Shown piece after piece: positions 12,973-16,514 of a stretch of 16,514 bases of DNA. Source of the stretch: Phycisphaeraceae bacterium (GTDB taxonomy: Bacteria; Planctomycetota; Phycisphaerae; Phycisphaerales; Phycisphaeraceae); contig JADZCW010000025.1 in the NCBI GenBank assembly GCA_020851395.1, forward strand, positions 1-16,514, in the 5' to 3' direction. Each line of letters begins with the position of its first letter. The stretch's first letter is position 1. The notes beneath the pieces were generated by a model. It was not told where the DNA came from. It ran no database searches and was given only the letters and a program-made list of their open reading frames with translations. A program made the position numbers and the translations under genes.

Positions 12973-15015
12973 ATGAAAGCGAGTCTGAACTGGCTGAATA
13001 GTTACCTGGATCGGCCGCTGACGCTCGAGGAGGCGGCGAAGCTGTTCACGGAGCTGGGTTTTCCGACCGAGTCGTGGGAGCCGGTGGGCGGCGACTGGGC
13101 GATGGAGGTGGAGGTCACGAGCAATCGGCCGGACCTGCTGAGCCACGTGGGATTGGCGCGCGAGGCGGCGGCGGCGAGCGGGCGCGAGCTGCGCGGGCCG
13201 GCGGTGGGGCTCGAGGGGGCGAAGGTGGCGGGGAAGGCGGAGCAGTTTGCGTCGGTGCGGTGCGAGGACGCCGCGATGTGCCCGCTGTACACGGCGCGGG
13301 TGATCCGGGGGGTGAAGATCGGGCCTAGCCCGAAGTGGCTGGTCGAGCGGCTGGAATCGGTAGGGCTGCGCAGCGTCAACAACGTGGTGGACGTGACGAA
13401 TTTCGTGATGCTCGAGCAGGGGCAGCCGCTGCATGCGTTCGATCTGGCGAAGCTCAGCGGACATGCGATCGTCGTGCGGCGGGCGAAGAAGGATGAGCCC
13501 TTCACGGCGATCGACCAGAGCAAGCACAAGCTGGGCGCGTCGATGCTGGTGATCGCGGATGCGGAGAAGCCGGTGGCGCTGGCGGGGGTGATGGGGGGAT
13601 TGGAGAGCGAGGTTTCGGCGGCGACGAAGGACGTGCTGCTCGAGTCGGCGGTGTTTGATCCGCTTTCGGTGCGCAAGGCGAGCCGGGCGCTGCGGCTCAT
13701 GAGTGACTCGAGCTATCGGTTCGAGCGCGGGGTGGACGTGGCGGGCGTCGAACGGGCGAGCCGACGGGCGGCGTGGTTGATCGCGGAGTTGGCGGGGGGC
13801 GAGTTGGCGGAGGGGGTGATCCGCGTGGGCGTGGGGGATCCGGCGCCGCGGCGGGTGACGATGCGGGTGGCGCGGTGCCAGGCGTTGACGGGGGTGGAGA
13901 TCCCGGCGGGAAGAATGGTGGAATTGCTCGGAAAGATCGGTGTTTGCCCGGTGCTGGAGGATGGCGGGAAAGTGGTGGCGTGCTCGGCGCCGTCGCATCG
14001 GATGGATCTGGAGAGGGAAGTGGACCTGATCGAGGAAGTGATCCGTCTGCATGGGCTTGAGCATGTGCCGATGCGAGAGCGGATCGAGATCGCGGCGCGG
14101 CCGGCGCCGGTGTCGCTGGCGGCGCGGGGACAGCTCAGGCACGTGCTGACGGCACACGGGTACTACGAGACAGTGACGTTCAGCTTCGTGGCGCCGAGGC
14201 AGGGCAAGGCGTTTCTGCCGGCGGGGACGTCGGGGGTGATGGTCGACGATGATCGGCGGAAGGCGGAGCCGATGCTGCGGCCGTCACTGCTGCCGAGTTT
14301 GTTGACTTGCCGGAAGGCGAATCAGGACGCGGGGAATCGGGAGGTGCGGCTGTTCGAGACGTCGGCGACTTGGGTTCGACGTGGCGATGAGAAGGGGCTG
14401 ATCGTCGAGACGTCTCGCCTGGCGATGCTGGCGGATGTTCCGGGGGCGTCGGGGGCGGGGGAGGCGGTGCGGCAGCTTCGCGGGGTGATCGACGAATTGC
14501 AGACGAGCCTGGCGGGGACCGAGACGCTGACGTATGAGCCGGCGTCGCGGGCGAACCTGTCGGCGGCGGCGGAGATCAAGCGCGGGGGGAAGGTGCTGGG
14601 GTTCCTGGGGGTGCTCGACGGGACGACGCAGGGGTTGTTTGACCTGCAGACGGCGGTGGTGGTGGCGGAGCTGGATCTGGACGTGCTGCTGGAAAGATAT
14701 CCTCCTTCGCGGAAGGTGGCGGAGCTGCCGCGGTATCCGGCGGTGGAGCGCGATCTGTCGGTGATCGTCGAGGAGACGATTACGTGGCAGGCGATCGAGG
14801 GGGTGGTGGTGGGATTGGGTGTGACGTGGCTCGAGAGCGTGGGGTTTGTGGGGGTGTATCGGGGCAAGCCCATCGAGAGCGGACGCAAGAGCGTGACGCT
14901 GCGGATGGTGTTCCGCGATCCGAGCGGGACGCTGCGGCACGAGCAGGTGGATGAGCAGGTCAATCGCGTGGTCGAGGCGCTGGGGGCGAAGGTGGGGGCG
15001 TCGCTGCGGGCCTGA
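12973..15015 (+). CDS. pheT: Phenylalanine--tRNA ligase beta subunit, short form
   Basis: The beta chain of the (alpha-beta)2 enzyme that charges tRNA-Phe. It has 680 residues, about 110-120 fewer than the usual form, because the EMAP/OB-fold tRNA-binding insert is absent: 'GFPTESWEPVGGD' (29-41) leads straight into 'MEVEVTSNRPDLLSHVGLAR' (44-63). The B3/4 editing region is present ('YTARVIRGVKIGPSPKWL', 'NNVVDVTNFVMLEQGQPLHA', 'AGVMGGLESEV', 'YRFERGVD'), as is B5 (about 290-366, ending 'SHRMDLEREVDLIEEVIRLH'). The B6/7 alpha-like core follows, then the C-terminal FDX-ACB anticodon-binding domain (about 585-680, 'RYPAVERDLSVIVEE', 'VTLRMVFRDPSGTLRHEQVD'). pheS is not adjacent, so the two subunits are encoded apart. 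The ATG at 12973 is the natural start; GTGAG upstream is a weak ribosome site. The oxidoreductase gene follows 24 bp later. Confidence 0.96.
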   Translation: MKASLNWLNSYLDRPLTLEEAAKLFTELGFPTESWEPVGGDWAMEVEVTSNRPDLLSHVGLAREAAAASGRELRGPAVGLEGAKVAGKAEQFASVRCEDAAMCPLYTARVIRGVKIGPSPKWLVERLESVGLRSVNNVVDVTNFVMLEQGQPLHAFDLAKLSGHAIVVRRAKKDEPFTAIDQSKHKLGASMLVIADAEKPVALAGVMGGLESEVSAATKDVLLESAVFDPLSVRKASRALRLMSDSSYRFERGVDVAGVERASRRAAWLIAELAGGELAEGVIRVGVGDPAPRRVTMRVARCQALTGVEIPAGRMVELLGKIGVCPVLEDGGKVVACSAPSHRMDLEREVDLIEEVIRLHGLEHVPMRERIEIAARPAPVSLAARGQLRHVLTAHGYYETVTFSFVAPRQGKAFLPAGTSGVMVDDDRRKAEPMLRPSLLPSLLTCRKANQDAGNREVRLFETSATWVRRGDEKGLIVETSRLAMLADVPGASGAGEAVRQLRGVIDELQTSLAGTETLTYEPASRANLSAAAEIKRGGKVLGFLGVLDGTTQGLFDLQTAVVVAELDLDVLLERYPPSRKVAELPRYPAVERDLSVIVEETITWQAIEGVVVGLGVTWLESVGFVGVYRGKPIESGRKSVTLRMVFRDPSGTLRHEQVDEQVNRVVEALGAKVGASLRA

Positions 15016-15039
15016 GGTTGTTGCGGGAACAGGTGAGGT

Positions 15040-16083
15040 ATGAGTGACCAGGTGTGGCGGGCGATGCTTGTCGGCTGCGGACGGATGGCGGAGTGGTGGA
15101 TGAGGCTCATCCGCGAGACGCCGTCACTGGAAGTCGTGGCGCTGGTGGACGTGCAGCGTCATGCGGCGGAGGAGATGGCGCAGCGGCATGGGCTGGATTA
15201 CAGTCTGGTGTATGACACGGTGGAGGACGCGCTGACGCTGGCTCGGCCACAGGTGGCGTTCGACGTGACGGTGCCGGCGGCGCACGAAGAGGTGACCACC
15301 AAGTGCCTGGCGGCGGGGTGTCACGTGCTGGGGGAGAAGCCCATCAGCGACACGCTCGACGGGGCGCGGCGGATGATCGCGGCGGCGAAGAAGTACGGGC
15401 GTGTCTACGCGGCGACGCAGAACCGGCGGTTCGACCCGAACATCCGGGCGGTGCGGCAGTTCCTCGACGGCGGGGGGCTCGGAGAGATCACGCAGGTGGA
15501 CGCGGATTTCTACATCGGGGCCCACTTCGGGGGGTTCCGGGACCAGATGGAGTATCCGCTGCTGCTGGACATGGCGATCCACACGTTCGACGCGGCGAGG
15601 TTCCTGACGCGGGCGGACGCGACGGGAGTGTATTGCCGGTCGTTCAACCCCAAGGGGTCGTGGTACAAGGGCGATGCGTCGGCCGCGGCGATTTTCTCAA
15701 TGAGCAAAGGGATTGTGTTCAACTATCGGGGGTCGTGGTGCGCTGAGGGATTGAGCACGACGTGGGAGTCGCAGTGGCGGATCATCGGGACCAAGGGGAC
15801 GCTGACGTGGGACGGGGCCAAGGGGATCAAGGCGCAGGTGATCAAGCCCGACGGCAAGCATGAGTTCAACAGTCAGATGATGGACGTGGAGGAGTCAACG
15901 TTTGCGGGGGTGGAGCTTAAGCACACGGGGCATGCGGGGGTGGTGCATGACTTCCTCGACGCGCTGGGCGAGGGGCGGGAGCCCGAGTCGGTGGGGCACG
16001 ACAACTTCAGGAGCGTGGCGATGTGCGTCGATGCGGTGCGGAGCGCCAAGGAGGGGCGGCTGGTCGAGGTGCATCGGGAGTAG
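15040..16083 (+). CDS. Gfo/Idh/MocA-family NAD(P)-dependent oxidoreductase
   Basis: A 347-residue cytoplasmic dehydrogenase of the glucose-fructose oxidoreductase / inositol dehydrogenase family, probably oxidising or epimerising a sugar or cyclitol. The N-terminal Rossmann domain has 'MLVGCGRMAEWW' (9-20) and the family motif 'GEKPISDT' with catalytic Lys100. The C-terminal alpha/beta domain carries 'LLLDMAIHTFDAARFL' (174-189), whose D177 and H181 match the usual D-x3-H catalytic pair. There is no signal peptide, unlike the exported planctomycete members of this family. The start has AGGTGAGGT just before the ATG at 15040. It follows pheT by 24 bp and may be read from the same transcript, though the pairing has no obvious functional link. 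It is convergent with the ComF-like gene 12 bp away. The substrate is not predictable. Confidence 0.93.
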   Translation: MSDQVWRAMLVGCGRMAEWWMRLIRETPSLEVVALVDVQRHAAEEMAQRHGLDYSLVYDTVEDALTLARPQVAFDVTVPAAHEEVTTKCLAAGCHVLGEKPISDTLDGARRMIAAAKKYGRVYAATQNRRFDPNIRAVRQFLDGGGLGEITQVDADFYIGAHFGGFRDQMEYPLLLDMAIHTFDAARFLTRADATGVYCRSFNPKGSWYKGDASAAAIFSMSKGIVFNYRGSWCAEGLSTTWESQWRIIGTKGTLTWDGAKGIKAQVIKPDGKHEFNSQMMDVEESTFAGVELKHTGHAGVVHDFLDALGEGREPESVGHDNFRSVAMCVDAVRSAKEGRLVEVHRE

Positions 16084-16095
16084 GGGATCGAAGCG

Positions 16096-16514
16096 TTATT
16101 CGAGCGGGGGGTCGGGGTTTTCACCGGCGACGGCGACGACGGCGAGGTTGACGTGTTCCGCGCCGGCCTGGCGGAGGAGCGTGGCGCAGGCGCGGGCGGT
16201 GGCGCCGGTGGTCTTGACGTCGTCGACGAGCCAGATCGTCCAGCCGGCGGCGTCGACGGGACGGATGGCGAAGGAGCCGCGGACGTTGGCGCGGCGCATG
16301 GAGTGGGTGACGGCCGTCTGCGGCGGGGTGCGGCGGGTGCGGCGGAGGAGCTCGACGAGGGGATAACCGGTCTGGCGGGCGAGGGCTTCGGCGATGAGGA
16401 AGGACTGGTTGTAGCCGCGCTTCCAGCGGCGCATCCAGTGCATGGGGACGGGGCAGACGGCGATGCGGGGGGCGTTGTCGGGCAGAGCGTCGGGGGGTTT
16501 GATCTGCTGAGCGA
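16096..16514 (-). CDS. comF: ComF-family phosphoribosyltransferase-like protein, C-terminal part (runs off right edge)
   Basis: The minus-strand frame is open from the window edge to the TAA at 16098-16096, giving about 139 residues of the C-terminal end. The frame upstream of the Met codon at 16443 has no stop and reads 'RIAVCPVPMHWMRRWKRGYN', the usual ComF 'vPVPlh..r...RGfNq' segment, so that Met is internal. Further on are 'FLIAEALA', 'LLRRTRRTPPQT' and the PRPP-binding loop 'WLVDDVKTTGATARAC'. These match the ComF/GntX type-I phosphoribosyltransferase domain, which works with natural DNA uptake in some bacteria and in many others has no proven role. The N-terminal zinc-binding CxxC region would lie outside the window. 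With no other competence gene in view, a DNA-uptake role is only a family-level guess. Confidence 0.88.
   Translation of the reverse strand, partial: AQQIKPPDALPDNAPRIAVCPVPMHWMRRWKRGYNQSFLIAEALARQTGYPLVELLRRTRRTPPQTAVTHSMRRANVRGSFAIRPVDAAGWTIWLVDDVKTTGATARACATLLRQAGAEHVNLAVVAVAGENPDPPLE

Noticed and set aside
12958..14157. 399-residue minus-strand open frame opposite pheT
   Set aside because: Arg/His-rich antisense shadow of an unmistakable pheT.
1..16514. tRNA, rRNA, CRISPR repeats, IS elements or phage genes
   Set aside because: I looked for cloverleaf-like segments, direct-repeat arrays, transposase motifs and long terminal inverted repeats and saw none; the intergenic spaces are short and accounted for.

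Overview
This 16.5 kb window looks like ordinary chromosomal DNA from a GC-rich bacterium, most likely a planctomycete (Planctomycetota, possibly the Phycisphaerae). That is an inference. It rests on the very G+C-rich codons (GGG, GCG, CGG and GTG dominate) and on the gene mix: a membrane-anchored Ser/Thr kinase, a PQQ-propeller lipoprotein, a Gfo/Idh/MocA oxidoreductase, a creatininase-family protein, and a short PheT without its tRNA-binding insert. I see no rRNA, tRNA, CRISPR array, transposase or phage gene.

Layout. Positions 1-5000 hold five minus-strand genes. Read in the direction of transcription they are a Ser/Thr kinase, a membrane-anchored thioredoxin-like protein, a PQQ-propeller lipoprotein, purH, and the first codons of a transaldolase-like gene that runs off the left edge. 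A good minus-strand promoter (TTGACA, 17 bp, TAACGT) sits before the kinase, and an intrinsic-terminator-like hairpin follows purH. From 5334 to 12364 the genes are on the plus strand: a trans-polyprenyl diphosphate synthase, a multidomain signalling protein (degenerate receiver, PAS, GAF, dead dimerisation helix, receiver), an RsmB-like rRNA cytosine-5 methyltransferase overlapping the signalling gene's stop codon, a family-4-type glycosyltransferase behind an AT-rich island, and a creatininase-family hydrolase. A small membrane protein (HemJ/CopD-like) is convergent with the creatininase gene and shares its CTAG stop. Then come pheT and a Gfo/Idh/MocA oxidoreductase on the plus strand, and the C-terminal part of a ComF-like phosphoribosyltransferase on the minus strand at the right edge.

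How it fits together. The window mixes housekeeping functions (purine synthesis, isoprenoid chains, rRNA modification, Phe-tRNA charging) with signalling and envelope genes. I do not see one coherent new system. The best leads are two signalling proteins. One is a Ser/Thr kinase whose N-terminus carries a doubled GspE/MshEN-like motif. The other descends from a hybrid histidine kinase but has lost its phospho-accepting His and its ATPase domain, keeps an intact C-terminal receiver, and has a first ~88 codons with unusual base use. Other points of interest are the stacked inverted repeats and AT-rich island before the glycosyltransferase, the short PheT, the G7-G9 tracts in the prenyl synthase, and a G-over-C excess on the plus strand that does not depend on gene direction.
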